DNA from: Mageeibacillus sp. UBA5436
Lineage (GTDB): Bacteria > Bacillota > Clostridia > Saccharofermentanales > DTU023
Length of the DNA: 30,130 bases
Assembly: GCA_002427545.1 (NCBI GenBank)
Contig: DIRM01000007.1
Location: 1 to 30,130, forward strand
Direction of reading: 5' to 3'
Below, in pieces: positions 8,005 to 17,286 of this stretch. The translations under genes and the position numbers were made by a program. The notes under the pieces are model-generated. The model had not been told where the DNA came from, made no database searches, and saw only the letters and a list, made by a program, of their open reading frames with translations. Numbering within the stretch: the stretch's first letter is position 1; each line of letters starts with the position of its first letter.

Positions 8005-9063
8005 ATGCAAGAGCAAAATTCAATTGGTAATATAAAATCTAGAGCTAAACATAGCTTACAAAAAGGATTAGGTACAAGTTATTTGATGATAATTACATCA
8101 AATACGATACAAAATATTATCATCAAAGTTTTCAGTAGTATTTTTATGATTAGTAGTCTTAGTATGATTACTTCAACCTTTATTCGAAAATTAGAAAACC
8201 AATTATATTATTCTGAGAATGATTTATTAATATTGTTAAGATATTTATTTGATCAAATCAATGTGGTTTTAATTTTACAAATTGTAATCTATTTTCTAAC
8301 AGCTGTAACAACCATTATGCTCTTTAATCATTTGACTACCGGCATTGATTTGTGGTTTTCAAGAAATCGGGAAGGCACAATGACGCCGCCCTATTCTTTT
8401 TTGTTTTATCAATTTAATGATGGCCGATATTTTTCAACTATGAAAGGGATGGCATGGCGTGATTTATGGCTTTTTATATGGCGCTTACCTGCCTCTATTT
8501 TATCTTTTATTATTGGGATTTATAGTATTAGATTAACAAAGACTATTTTACAATATCCTTTATTTAGTATGAGCCAATCCGAATTAGAAAAAATATTTAA
8601 TACGTATTTTGCAATTGATCATGCTGCTTATTTTCATGCTATTCTGTTTTTTGTTGCGGCTATTGTCATGATTGTTTTTAGTATTCTTGCCATTGTAAAA
8701 AAATATAGTTACAAAGCAACTGAATGGCTTTTAGCAGATAATCCACATCTTAATCATCGCCAAGCTTTAAATTTATCTAAAAAAATGATGCATGGTAATA
8801 AATTTAAGTGGTTTTTACTTGATTTATCTTTTATTGGTTGGAAAATTTTATATGGAATTTTAATTGCTTTTTCTTTTTTCTTAAAACCTTTATTGCAATC
8901 TTATATTAAAGCTGCTCATGCTGAACTGTATGCTGACTTAAGAAGCCAGGCGATTGCGGATCATCTGATTACTCCAGAAGAATTGGGGTTTGTAAAAGAG
9001 ACAGCAAATCAAAATGAATCTTATCAATCTGCAACTGATTTCTATCAATCAAATCAACAATGA
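8005..9063 (+). CDS. DUF975-like integral membrane protein
   Basis: Function unknown. The 352-residue protein has about five to six hydrophobic segments (roughly 27-60, 88-112, 152-176, 212-236 and 270-297). It begins with NIKSRAKHSLQKG, the kind of short amphipathic lead found in DUF975 proteins. The strongest family sign is the segment ATEWLLADNPHLNHRQAL (about 243-260), then MMHGNKFKWFLLDLSFIGWK. These match the DUF975 pattern of a LADNP motif, then M.G.K and LSFIGW before the last membrane span. The Gln/Asn-rich C-terminal tail is probably cytoplasmic. ATG follows AGAGGA at good spacing. It lies 47 bases after clpE and 50 before the radical SAM gene, but no shared role is evident. Confidence 0.72.
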   Translation: MQEQNSIGNIKSRAKHSLQKGLGTSYLMIITSNTIQNIIIKVFSSIFMISSLSMITSTFIRKLENQLYYSENDLLILLRYLFDQINVVLILQIVIYFLTAVTTIMLFNHLTTGIDLWFSRNREGTMTPPYSFLFYQFNDGRYFSTMKGMAWRDLWLFIWRLPASILSFIIGIYSIRLTKTILQYPLFSMSQSELEKIFNTYFAIDHAAYFHAILFFVAAIVMIVFSILAIVKKYSYKATEWLLADNPHLNHRQALNLSKKMMHGNKFKWFLLDLSFIGWKILYGILIAFSFFLKPLLQSYIKAAHAELYADLRSQAIADHLITPEELGFVKETANQNESYQSATDFYQSNQQ

Positions 9064-9113
9064 TTTTTAGGTATTATTATTTATATCTAAGATTAGATTT
9101 GCAAGGTGCGTAA

Positions 9114-11036
9114 ATGAAAAAAGTCGTTTTACTAGCTTTAAATTCAAGTTATAGTCATACGAATTTAGGTTTGCGTTATATTCGTGAGAAATTAAAAAAT
9201 ACCGAAATAGAAAATTTAGAAATTGTTTTTATTGAAAAAACAATCAATGAACCATGGTTAATGTTATTTGATTCTTTATTAAAAGAACAGGCAGATATTT
9301 ATGCTTTTTCTTGTTATATTTGGAATCGTGAATTAATCGAAACCTTAAGTATAAACCTGAAACGGATTTATCCAGAAACAAAGATTTTATGGGGTGGACC
9401 CGATGCGTCTTCTCAAGCGCAATTTCTATTAGAAAAAAATCCACAAGTCGATGCTATTATTTCTGGTGAGGGCGATTCTGTCTCAACGAATTGGATAATC
9501 TCAAATTTGTTTCTCGAGAAAGCTTTTGATGCACCAAATACTTTGAATCCAAACACAAGATTATACGCTGATAGCGAAGAACTTAACTGGGCATTCCCTT
9601 ATACGGATTCTGAATTACAGGAATTAAATGATCGTATCCTTTATTATGAGGGCAGCCGCGGCTGTGCTTTTAAATGTACCTATTGCCTTTCTGGAAATAC
9701 TTTTACAGCTCGACATAAGCCATTAAATGAAGTTTTAGCTGAATTGATCCATATTATCTCTTTTAATCCTAGACAATTAAAATTTATAGATCGAACCTTT
9801 AATTCCGATCCAGAACGTGCATTTCTAATCTGGCAATTTTTGATTAATAAGTCAGAAGAGTTAAATTTTAGAACAAATTTTCATTTTGAAATTGCAGCGG
9901 AATTGTTAACTGATGAACAACTTGATTTATTGGCAACAGCTAAACCTGGCCTTTTTCAATTCGAAATAGGAGCACAAACAATTAATCCAGATGTCTTAAA
10001 GCTGATAAGAAGACCTTTTCATCCGGAAAAATTTAAAAGCATTGTTTCTAGATTAAGATCTTTTGAGAATATCCATATTCATCTTGATCTGATTGCTGGT
10101 TTACCTGGTGAAACCCTGAAATCACAAATGGAATCGGCGGATTATCTCTTGAATTTAGATCCCAATATGTTACAAATGGGTTTTTTGAAAATTTTACCCA
10201 ATACTCCGATTAAATTAGAATGTGATAAAAGGCAGATGGTGTATCAATCTTTTCCGCCTTATGAGATTTTACAATCTGATCAAATATCAGCAAAAGAATT
10301 GATGGCTTGGCGACAAGTCGAAAGTGTTGTTGATATCTATTATAATTCGGGGCAATATTTTTATATAATGAATATGCTTTTAGGATTAAAAGAACAGCCT
10401 TTTCAAATTCTTTTGGAACTGTCAGATTTTATTGAAAGGGAATATGGATATCGAAAAATTTCGCAAAATGAACGCTATTCTGTCTTGGCTAATTTCATTA
10501 ATGCCCAAATAAAACAATATTTTGTTTCAGATATCGATACAATTAATAATCTCAAACTCAGTTCTTTTGGTAAACTTTTTTCACAAAAACCGGATTTGTT
10601 TGAAACCGTTGCCATTGATTTATTAAAAATCGATTATTTCAAACAAGGTATGAAAAGCTTTCCCGACTGGTTTTTAAGCTTCAAACAAAATAAAGATGAA
10701 TCTTTAAATCAATTACAAGAAGAAATACAAGAAAATCTTCAGAAAGCTAATGTTCGTCAGCGAATTCGTTATGAAGTATTTTCTTTTCCATTACAAGAAT
10801 TACCTGGTTTAGAAAATTTGATTGCTTTTAACAAAACTGAATTAGATAATGAGAAATCATTAAGTTTTCAAGGCGCTGGCGAAGTGCAAATTACAAGACA
10901 ACGTTTGATTCATTATTTAACAAAAGAAATTTTAAAAAATCAAAAATATTTAGTTGCTTTCCAGCTTTCTAATCCTTCATTTTATATTTTGGCTGAAAAG
11001 AAAATTAATTCTCATATAAATAAAAAAGTACTGTAA
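9114..11036 (+). CDS. B12-binding radical SAM protein, DUF4080 type
   Basis: A predicted [4Fe-4S] radical S-adenosylmethionine enzyme of unknown substrate. The 640-residue protein has an N-terminal cobalamin-binding-like Rossmann domain (about 1-140, beginning KKVVLLALNSSYSHTNLGLR). The radical SAM core carries the cluster motif CX3CX2C at C184, C188 and C191. A long C-terminal part (about 380-640) is typical of the DUF4080 family. GGPDAS (about 99-104) and the ISGEGD element match B12-dependent members, although the classical DxHxxG cobalamin ligand is not obvious. The start has a weak upstream AAGGTG. The gene has no close functional neighbour; the next gene, pgi, has its own promoter. Reactions of this family are not established, so no substrate is proposed. 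Confidence 0.85.
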   Translation: MKKVVLLALNSSYSHTNLGLRYIREKLKNTEIENLEIVFIEKTINEPWLMLFDSLLKEQADIYAFSCYIWNRELIETLSINLKRIYPETKILWGGPDASSQAQFLLEKNPQVDAIISGEGDSVSTNWIISNLFLEKAFDAPNTLNPNTRLYADSEELNWAFPYTDSELQELNDRILYYEGSRGCAFKCTYCLSGNTFTARHKPLNEVLAELIHIISFNPRQLKFIDRTFNSDPERAFLIWQFLINKSEELNFRTNFHFEIAAELLTDEQLDLLATAKPGLFQFEIGAQTINPDVLKLIRRPFHPEKFKSIVSRLRSFENIHIHLDLIAGLPGETLKSQMESADYLLNLDPNMLQMGFLKILPNTPIKLECDKRQMVYQSFPPYEILQSDQISAKELMAWRQVESVVDIYYNSGQYFYIMNMLLGLKEQPFQILLELSDFIEREYGYRKISQNERYSVLANFINAQIKQYFVSDIDTINNLKLSSFGKLFSQKPDLFETVAIDLLKIDYFKQGMKSFPDWFLSFKQNKDESLNQLQEEIQENLQKANVRQRIRYEVFSFPLQELPGLENLIAFNKTELDNEKSLSFQGAGEVQITRQRLIHYLTKEILKNQKYLVAFQLSNPSFYILAEKKINSHINKKVL

Positions 11037-11110
11037 AAAAGTTTAAATTAAGACAATCAAAGATAATTATTTGTTTAATAGATGAAAAGTTACCTTATTT
11101 GCCGGAAAGC

Positions 11111-11139
11111 TTGAGCTAGAATTTAAGGTTGCATATAAT
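11111..11139 (+). promoter_or_regulatory. Promoter of the pgi operon
   Basis: TTGAGC (11111-11116) and a perfect TATAAT (11134-11139) are separated by exactly 17 bases, in the 148-base gap before pgi. Transcription would start near 11146 and read through pgi and, given the overlapping genes that follow, the radical SAM, DUF2344 and esterase-like genes and probably valS. Confidence 0.75.
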
Positions 11140-11184
11140 AGAGAAAGTTAAAAAAATAAGCAATAACGATAAGGAGAATCAATT

Positions 11185-12510
11185 ATGATCCGTATTTCAG
11201 AAAATCATTTAAATCCTTTTATTCAATCACATGAATTAGATTATTTAGAACCACAATTAGAACAAGCTTTTTCTAATTTGAAAGAGAAGACCGGCCCTGG
11301 TAACGACTTTTTAGGTTGGGTTGATTTACCAATTAATTATGATAAAGAGGAATTTCAAGCCATAAAATTAGCTGCTGAAAAAATTCAAAAACAAAGCGAT
11401 GTACTTTTAGTTGTTGGAATCGGTGGCTCTTATTTAGGTGCAAGAGCAGTCATCGAAGCATTAAAACCAGCTTTCCCAATTGATAATGATACAGAAATTA
11501 TTTTTGTAGGTCATCAAATCAGTGGAGATTATTTAAATGATTTATTAAAATATCTAGATAATAAAGAAGTTTCCTTAAATGTAATTTCAAAATCTGGAAC
11601 GACAACGGAACCAGCGATTGCTTTTAGAATACTAAGAGATTATCTGATTCAACGTTATGGCGAATCTAGTAAAGAAAGAATTTTTGTCACAACAGATAAA
11701 GCCAGAGGAGCTTTAAAGGAATTAGCCAATCAAGTTGGCTATCAAACTTTTGTCGTACCAGATGATATTGGTGGAAGATATTCAGTTTTAACAGCAGTTG
11801 GCCTTTTACCTATTGCTGTAGCCGGCATTTCAATTGAAGACTTAATGCAAGGTGCAGCGGAACAAAGAGAAGAAGCCATTCAATTTGATTTAGAAAAAAA
11901 TCAAGCATTGCGTTATGCAGGTTTGAGAAATGTTTTATTAAGACGTGGCTATAAAACAGAGATTTTAGTTAATTATGAACCTGGATTAATGTTCTTTAAT
12001 GAATGGTGGAAACAGCTTTATGGCGAAAGCGAAGGCAAAGATAATAAAGGCTTATTCCCAGCTGGAGTTAATTTTACATCTGATTTACATTCAATGGGTC
12101 AATTCATACAAGATGGTTCACGTATTATGTTTGAAACAGTTCTTGATTTTGTGAAAACAAGAACTGAAATGCAAATCCCTGCAGATGAACAAGATCTGGA
12201 TGGCTTAAATTACTTGGTTGGTAAGACTATGCAAGAAGTCAATAGAACAGCTCTGCAAGGCACCATGTTAGCGCATGAAGATGGTGGTACACCAACCATT
12301 CGTTTAGAAGTTGATTCCTTAGATACAAAGAATATTGGAGCTTTAATTTATTTCTTTGAATTTGCTTGTGGTATCAGTGGACATGTCTTAGGTGTCAATC
12401 CATTTGACCAACCAGGAGTTGAAGCCTATAAACGCAATATGTTTGCTCTTTTAGGTAAACCAGGTTATGAAGAATATACTCAAGCTTTAGAAGCAAGAAT
12501 TAATGAGTAA
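11185..12510 (+). CDS. pgi: Glucose-6-phosphate isomerase
   Basis: Interconverts glucose 6-phosphate and fructose 6-phosphate in glycolysis and gluconeogenesis, in the cytoplasm. The 441-residue protein is the short bacterial form (about 450). It has two SIS folds. The phosphate-binding motif GIGGSYLG is at 78-85 and SKSGTTTEP at 135-143. The active-site glutamate lies in YGESEGK (279-285), GGRYSVLTAVGLLP follows the second fold, and the C-terminal catalytic lysine motif is VEAYKRN. ATG is preceded by AAGGAG (11170-11175). The stop codon overlaps the next gene by 8 bases, so translation of the downstream radical SAM protein may be coupled to it. The link between pgi and those genes looks like transcriptional convenience rather than a shared pathway. 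Confidence 0.97.
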   Translation: MIRISENHLNPFIQSHELDYLEPQLEQAFSNLKEKTGPGNDFLGWVDLPINYDKEEFQAIKLAAEKIQKQSDVLLVVGIGGSYLGARAVIEALKPAFPIDNDTEIIFVGHQISGDYLNDLLKYLDNKEVSLNVISKSGTTTEPAIAFRILRDYLIQRYGESSKERIFVTTDKARGALKELANQVGYQTFVVPDDIGGRYSVLTAVGLLPIAVAGISIEDLMQGAAEQREEAIQFDLEKNQALRYAGLRNVLLRRGYKTEILVNYEPGLMFFNEWWKQLYGESEGKDNKGLFPAGVNFTSDLHSMGQFIQDGSRIMFETVLDFVKTRTEMQIPADEQDLDGLNYLVGKTMQEVNRTALQGTMLAHEDGGTPTIRLEVDSLDTKNIGALIYFFEFACGISGHVLGVNPFDQPGVEAYKRNMFALLGKPGYEEYTQALEARINE

Positions 12511-14398
12511 TAATCAAAAAAAATATCAATATCCTAGATCCATTTTAAGAACTGTTGAAAAACCAGCTCAATATTTGGGTAATGAATGGAATAGTATAGA
12601 TAAGACAGAGCAAATGGATCATTGGACAAAAAAACAGCCAATGATCCGTTTTGGCTTTTGTTTTCCAGATATTTATGAAATAGGTATGTCGAATATCGCT
12701 TTGCGTATTCTTTATGATGTGATTAATCAAAGAGAAGATACTTGGTGTGAGAGATTTTTTGAACCACAAGCAGATATGCGTTCTTGGCTTTTAAAAGAAA
12801 ATCTGCCTTTACGCTCAATAGAATCAAAAACACCGTTATTTGACTACGATTTTATTGCCTTTACTTTACAGTATGAGATGAGTTTTCCAACTATTTTGGA
12901 CATGCTACATTTAGGCAATGTTAAATTACATTGGTGGGATCGTGATGAAAAAGATCCTATCGTACTTGCTGGTGGACCAATTGTCTATAATCCTGAGCCT
13001 TTAAGTGACTTCTTTGATATCTTTCATATTGGCGATGGTGAAGAAGTGGTACATGAAATTATTGAATTATATCAAACTTGGGATAGAGAAAAAGAAAGCC
13101 GAGAATCGTTTCTTTTACGTTGTGCACAAATTGAAGGGGTTTATGTGCCTCGCTTTTACCAAGCAGAATATCATACGGATGGCAGATTTAAACAAATCAA
13201 AAAACTTCATAAAGACGTCCCTGATTTTATTCAAAAGCGCATTGTTAAAGATATAAATAAAATCGGATTTCCTTTAAATCCAATCGTCCCAAATACTTCA
13301 ATTGTCCATGATCGAGCCTATTTAGAACTGTTTCGAGGCTGCCCGAGAGGTTGCCGATTTTGCCAAGCTGGTATGATTTATCGACCTGTTCGTGAAAGGG
13401 ATTCCGATCTTTTAGTTGAACAAGCTAGACAAATTATCAATTCAACAGGTTATGAACAATTAGGACTCTTATCTTTATCGACTGGAGATTATTCTGATTT
13501 AGAGTATTTAAGTGAGCAACTATTAGAATTTTGTGAAAGTAAACATGTCAATCTTTCATTACCTTCTTTGCGACTTGATTCTTTTAGCTTTAATTTAATG
13601 GAAAAAGTTTCTAAAACGAGAAAATCAGGATTAACTTTTGCACCCGAAGCGGGTAGCCAAAGATTGAGAGATATTATCAATAAAGACATTCAAGAAGATG
13701 ATCTTCTCAATGCTGCTAGAATTGCTTTTTCAGGTGGTTGGCACACCATGAAACTTTATTTTATGCTTGGCTTACCTTTTGAGACAGAAGAAGATGTTTT
13801 AGGTATAAGCGATTTGGTCGAAAAAGTATTAAAAATCCATAAAGAAGAAAATACGAAAAAACGTATTAGAAAACCTCAAATTAATATTAGTACTTCTTTT
13901 TTTATTCCCAAAGCTTGGACACCGTTTCAATGGCAAGCGCAAATTACAGAATCTGAAATGCAAGAAAAGCAGAGCCTTCTAGCAAATCATTTGCGTTATG
14001 GTGGTGTCAAATATATCTGGCATGATTCTGAAAATAGTATAGTGCAGGGTATTATTTCACGTGGCGATAGAAGAATTGGCAAGGTGATAGAAGAAGTTTG
14101 GCAGAATGGTGGCTGGTTAGAATCTTGGAATGAAGAATTTTCATATGAACGCTGGCAAAAAGCTATGCAGAAGTATAATTTATCTATTGAGTTTTATACA
14201 AGTCGAACACGTCAATTAGATGAAATGTTTCCATGGGATCACATTGGATCAGGCGTCAACAAACAATTTTTAATTAATGAATATCAAAGAGCCAAACAAG
14301 GTTTAATTACGAGTGAATGCAGAGCAGATTGTCAGCATTGTGGTGCATTAATTTATCAAACAGGAGTATGTTTATCTCATGTCGGGAAACAAAGATAA
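12503..14398 (+). CDS. Radical SAM protein, TIGR03960 family
   Basis: A predicted radical S-adenosylmethionine protein, almost always encoded next to a TIGR03936/DUF2344 protein, as here. Its reaction is not established. The 631-residue product has an N-terminal cobalamin-binding-like region (about 40-200, including GFCFPDIYEIGMSN and VLAGGPIVYNPEPL). The radical SAM core carries CX3CX2C at C280, C284 and C287 within ELFRGCPRGCRFCQAG, then a TIM-barrel region with TFAPEAGSQRLRDIINK. A C-terminal cysteine cluster (ECRADCQHCGALI, near 609-621) may bind a second metal. The ATG overlaps the pgi stop by 8 bases and lacks a strong ribosome binding site, which suggests translational coupling. Its own stop overlaps the next gene by 20 bases. 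Confidence 0.9.
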   Translation: MSNNQKKYQYPRSILRTVEKPAQYLGNEWNSIDKTEQMDHWTKKQPMIRFGFCFPDIYEIGMSNIALRILYDVINQREDTWCERFFEPQADMRSWLLKENLPLRSIESKTPLFDYDFIAFTLQYEMSFPTILDMLHLGNVKLHWWDRDEKDPIVLAGGPIVYNPEPLSDFFDIFHIGDGEEVVHEIIELYQTWDREKESRESFLLRCAQIEGVYVPRFYQAEYHTDGRFKQIKKLHKDVPDFIQKRIVKDINKIGFPLNPIVPNTSIVHDRAYLELFRGCPRGCRFCQAGMIYRPVRERDSDLLVEQARQIINSTGYEQLGLLSLSTGDYSDLEYLSEQLLEFCESKHVNLSLPSLRLDSFSFNLMEKVSKTRKSGLTFAPEAGSQRLRDIINKDIQEDDLLNAARIAFSGGWHTMKLYFMLGLPFETEEDVLGISDLVEKVLKIHKEENTKKRIRKPQINISTSFFIPKAWTPFQWQAQITESEMQEKQSLLANHLRYGGVKYIWHDSENSIVQGIISRGDRRIGKVIEEVWQNGGWLESWNEEFSYERWQKAMQKYNLSIEFYTSRTRQLDEMFPWDHIGSGVNKQFLINEYQRAKQGLITSECRADCQHCGALIYQTGVCLSHVGKQR

Positions 14399-15053
14399 TT
14401 ATCGTTATAGAGTTTATTATGCGCGATTTGAAATAGCCGCCTGGATAGCGCATTTAGATTTGATGCGAGTCTTTCAACGTGCGTCTAAAAGGGCTGATTT
14501 ACCATTAGTTTATACACAAGGATTTAACCCTAGGCCCATTATGGAATTTGCTTTGCCAATTGGTGTTGGTATAGAAACAAGAAATGAACCTTTTGATTTT
14601 CTTCTAAGTCAAAAAATGAATATAGAAGATATCAAAAATAACTTGAATGCAAAATTACCAAATGGCTTAGAAATTGTCCGAGTTGAAAGTTTATCTTCTG
14701 ATGTTAAAAATTTGATGAGCCTTGTTAATGCAGCAGAATACCAAATTTCTGCGGATGGCCTAGGAACGGTCGTTAAAAATTATTATTTTGATAATTCAAA
14801 TCCTTTATTTGCTAGTCGTGAAAGAAAAGGTAAAATTCGTGAATATCAGATAAGAGATTATATTATAAAATTAAAAATAATTGATAATAATACGGTTACT
14901 TATATTTCAAAAGCTGGCAGTGCTGAAAATTTAAGACCAGATTTATTTTTACAAGCCTTTATAGCAGCGAAACAAATTTCGGAAGAAACAGCATTAAATG
15001 CTATAATAATCAGAAAAAATGTTTATTTAACAGAGGAGAAAATTTGTGGGTGA
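14379..15053 (+). CDS. DUF2344 / TIGR03936 radical SAM-linked protein
   Basis: A small partner of the preceding radical SAM protein, of unknown function. The 224-residue product shows the family pattern YRVYYARFEIAAWIAHLDLM (about 8-27), then FQRASKRADLPLVYTQGFNP and RPIMEFALPIGVG. In many bacteria the two domains are fused or adjacent and lie beside rnhA/rne-type and rplU-rpmA genes. Here they lie between pgi and an esterase-like gene. The ATG at 14379 overlaps the previous gene by 20 bases and follows AGGAG (14362-14366) at somewhat long spacing. The stop codon overlaps the GTG of the next gene by 8 bases. Confidence 0.88.
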   Translation: MSGNKDNYRYRVYYARFEIAAWIAHLDLMRVFQRASKRADLPLVYTQGFNPRPIMEFALPIGVGIETRNEPFDFLLSQKMNIEDIKNNLNAKLPNGLEIVRVESLSSDVKNLMSLVNAAEYQISADGLGTVVKNYYFDNSNPLFASRERKGKIREYQIRDYIIKLKIIDNNTVTYISKAGSAENLRPDLFLQAFIAAKQISEETALNAIIIRKNVYLTEEKICG

Positions 15054-17229
15054 GATAGGATTTAAATTACCAGCCTATTTTCAAGATGATATGATTTTGC
15101 AACAAGGAGTGACAAATCGTATTTTTGGTTTAACGAAAGCAAATGCGGAATTGATGATTACTTTAGAGCGTTTTCCTGCTAATCAGAATAAAAAGAATCA
15201 TCAAAAAAAATCTAAGAAAAAAAACAAAAATAATTTTGGCTTAATTTATACTAATAAAATACTTACAAATACCAAAGGATTCTTTGACTTTTATTTACCG
15301 GCTTTTGAGGCCTCAAAAGATCCGTATCAAATGACATTAACAGTTGAAAATCAAAGCTGCATTTTTAAAGATATTTATTTTGGCGAAGTTTGGCTTGCTT
15401 TAGGTGAAAGTAATATGACTATGCCAGTCAAATATTCAGATCTTGCTGGAAAATTAAAATCTTATTTACAATTTTCTGATTTACGATTCTTTAGTATGCA
15501 GCGTAATGGTCTATCAGAACAAAATGATTATTCTTATAAACCAACCGCTAAGATTGCGGCTGGAAAATGGCTGCGAGTCAACAAAGATACCGTTTCCGAT
15601 TTGTCTGCCATCGCATTAGCATTTGCTGCCCGTTTAACCAAAAATCTTAATGTGCCTGTGGCTATTTATGATTTAGGTTGCCCTGATACCATGCTACATA
15701 GCTGGTTATCGCGAGATATCATTGAGTCAAATGTCAAAATTAAAGAACATATAGAAAAAATTAATCATTATCGTGATGAAAGCAATTGGAATCAAGGATT
15801 GTCAGATTCAGAGATAAATTTACGTTTGTCCTCTTTAGCCAATTTACCAGAAGATTATTTGGATCAATCCTTTAATCAAATTTCGAAATTTAACAAAAAG
15901 AATCAACCTGCAGCTATGTATAATCATAAAATTGCACCTTTTACGGGAATTTCTATCCGAGGGATTCTACTGGCTCATGGTGAATCGGATGCACAATATC
16001 CGCAGTATTATCTTGAAGCTTTTAAAAAGTTTACTGAATTATTAAAAGAATCTTTTCATAGCTTTAAACGTGGTCCATACTTAATATATAGCCAATTAGC
16101 ACCCTTCTATTATACGAATCGTGATGATAAATTATTACCTTACTTTAATGAAATGTTAACTGTTGCTAGACGACAATTAGCTTTACCTGCAGGTATGACA
16201 ACTGTTTATGATTTACCTTTGGATTATATAAAAGATGAAAAACATCAATATGCGAATCCACTTAATCCCATAGCCAAAGAGACCATAGGTGATCGTATGT
16301 ATGAATTAGCAAAAGGTCTTGTTTATCAAGCTAATTCGCCTAAGTCTGCGCCTGAAGTAAAATACGCTGAATGGATTGAAAATAAGTTGATACTATCCTT
16401 TGCTCATGTTGGTGAAGGCTTAGATATACCTAAAGGCGATTTAACATTAAAAGGTTTTTATATTAGCTCTGAAAATACACCATATGTGACGGCATCAGCC
16501 AATAAATTATATGGTATTCGAACTTTAATTTGGCATGATGAAATTAAAATACCTAATTCATGTGCTTATGCTTTTTCAAGCTTTAATCAAAGTGCTAATT
16601 TAAAAGGTCAACATGATATTCCATTAGTACCTTTTAGGCTGGCTAATGAAAGACCCAATTATTCATTGAGCAATGATTGGATGTCTTGTGATCGTTTAAC
16701 TGGTTGGATTGTACCAACACCAGAAAAATATCGTTTCAATTTACCCAATGAGCGAAAACCGGGTAATTTTCCTCTTTGGAAAATTACTGGCGGTAATTCT
16801 ACCTTACAATTAGAAAAAAACAATAAAATTAGCGGGGCCGCAAGTATTTTTTTAAAATTTAATAAAGCGGCCAATGAACAAATCATTTTAGAACCCATAT
16901 TACATTATGCTTCATTGTATCCACCATTAAATTTTAGCTATTGGAAAAACTTAACAATTGAATTATTTAATGCGGATCATAAAACAAAAACCATTGCTTT
17001 AAGAATAGTTGATATTCAAGACAATGCAGATCAAACTGAAAAAGTTTTAATTGAAGATATTTTAATTTGGCAAAAAATTACTTTTGATTTATTGAGTTTA
17101 GATGTTAACTTAAAACAAATTAAACAATTACAATTCATTTTTGGTTCAAGAGACAATAAAGGTGAATTAACAATTGACTCAGTTAAGTGTAGCAGTATTA
17201 TTGAATCTAATGCAGAAGATTTTGAATAG
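15046..17229 (+). CDS. Divergent sialate O-acetylesterase-like protein, possibly inactive
   Basis: The 727-residue protein aligns by eye with the sialate 9-O-acetylesterase family (SGNH fold). It has the block I serine in WLALGESNMTMP (S122, where GQSNM is usual). IAPFTGISIRGILLAHGESDA (about 296-316) matches the family's IKGVIWYQGESNA region. The last block, NPIAKETIGDRM (407-418), corresponds to the usual HPxNKxxVGxRL, so the expected catalytic histidine is N407. Other features are a Lys/Asn-rich low-complexity stretch (about 47-63) and an extra C-terminal region (about 570-727) that looks like a beta-sandwich, carbohydrate-binding-type module. No signal peptide is seen, so it should be cytoplasmic. 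The start is GTG at 15046 after AGAGGAG (15032-15038), overlapping DUF2344 by 8 bases. Substrate and activity are uncertain. Confidence 0.75.
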   Translation: MGEIGFKLPAYFQDDMILQQGVTNRIFGLTKANAELMITLERFPANQNKKNHQKKSKKKNKNNFGLIYTNKILTNTKGFFDFYLPAFEASKDPYQMTLTVENQSCIFKDIYFGEVWLALGESNMTMPVKYSDLAGKLKSYLQFSDLRFFSMQRNGLSEQNDYSYKPTAKIAAGKWLRVNKDTVSDLSAIALAFAARLTKNLNVPVAIYDLGCPDTMLHSWLSRDIIESNVKIKEHIEKINHYRDESNWNQGLSDSEINLRLSSLANLPEDYLDQSFNQISKFNKKNQPAAMYNHKIAPFTGISIRGILLAHGESDAQYPQYYLEAFKKFTELLKESFHSFKRGPYLIYSQLAPFYYTNRDDKLLPYFNEMLTVARRQLALPAGMTTVYDLPLDYIKDEKHQYANPLNPIAKETIGDRMYELAKGLVYQANSPKSAPEVKYAEWIENKLILSFAHVGEGLDIPKGDLTLKGFYISSENTPYVTASANKLYGIRTLIWHDEIKIPNSCAYAFSSFNQSANLKGQHDIPLVPFRLANERPNYSLSNDWMSCDRLTGWIVPTPEKYRFNLPNERKPGNFPLWKITGGNSTLQLEKNNKISGAASIFLKFNKAANEQIILEPILHYASLYPPLNFSYWKNLTIELFNADHKTKTIALRIVDIQDNADQTEKVLIEDILIWQKITFDLLSLDVNLKQIKQLQFIFGSRDNKGELTIDSVKCSSIIESNAEDFE

Positions 17230-17286
17230 AATAATTAAATTAATATAATGTTAGAATGAATAAAAAGATGTTAAGAAGAGGAAAAA

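Noticed and set aside
11092..11129. ACCTTA / TAAGGT inverted repeat around the pgi -35
   Set aside because: The arms are only 6 bp with a 26-base spacer in AT-rich DNA, which is easily expected by chance.
13005..13256. 83-codon + strand frame inside the TIGR03960 gene
   Set aside because: It lies in a shifted frame within a conserved radical SAM gene, with no motif or ribosome binding site.
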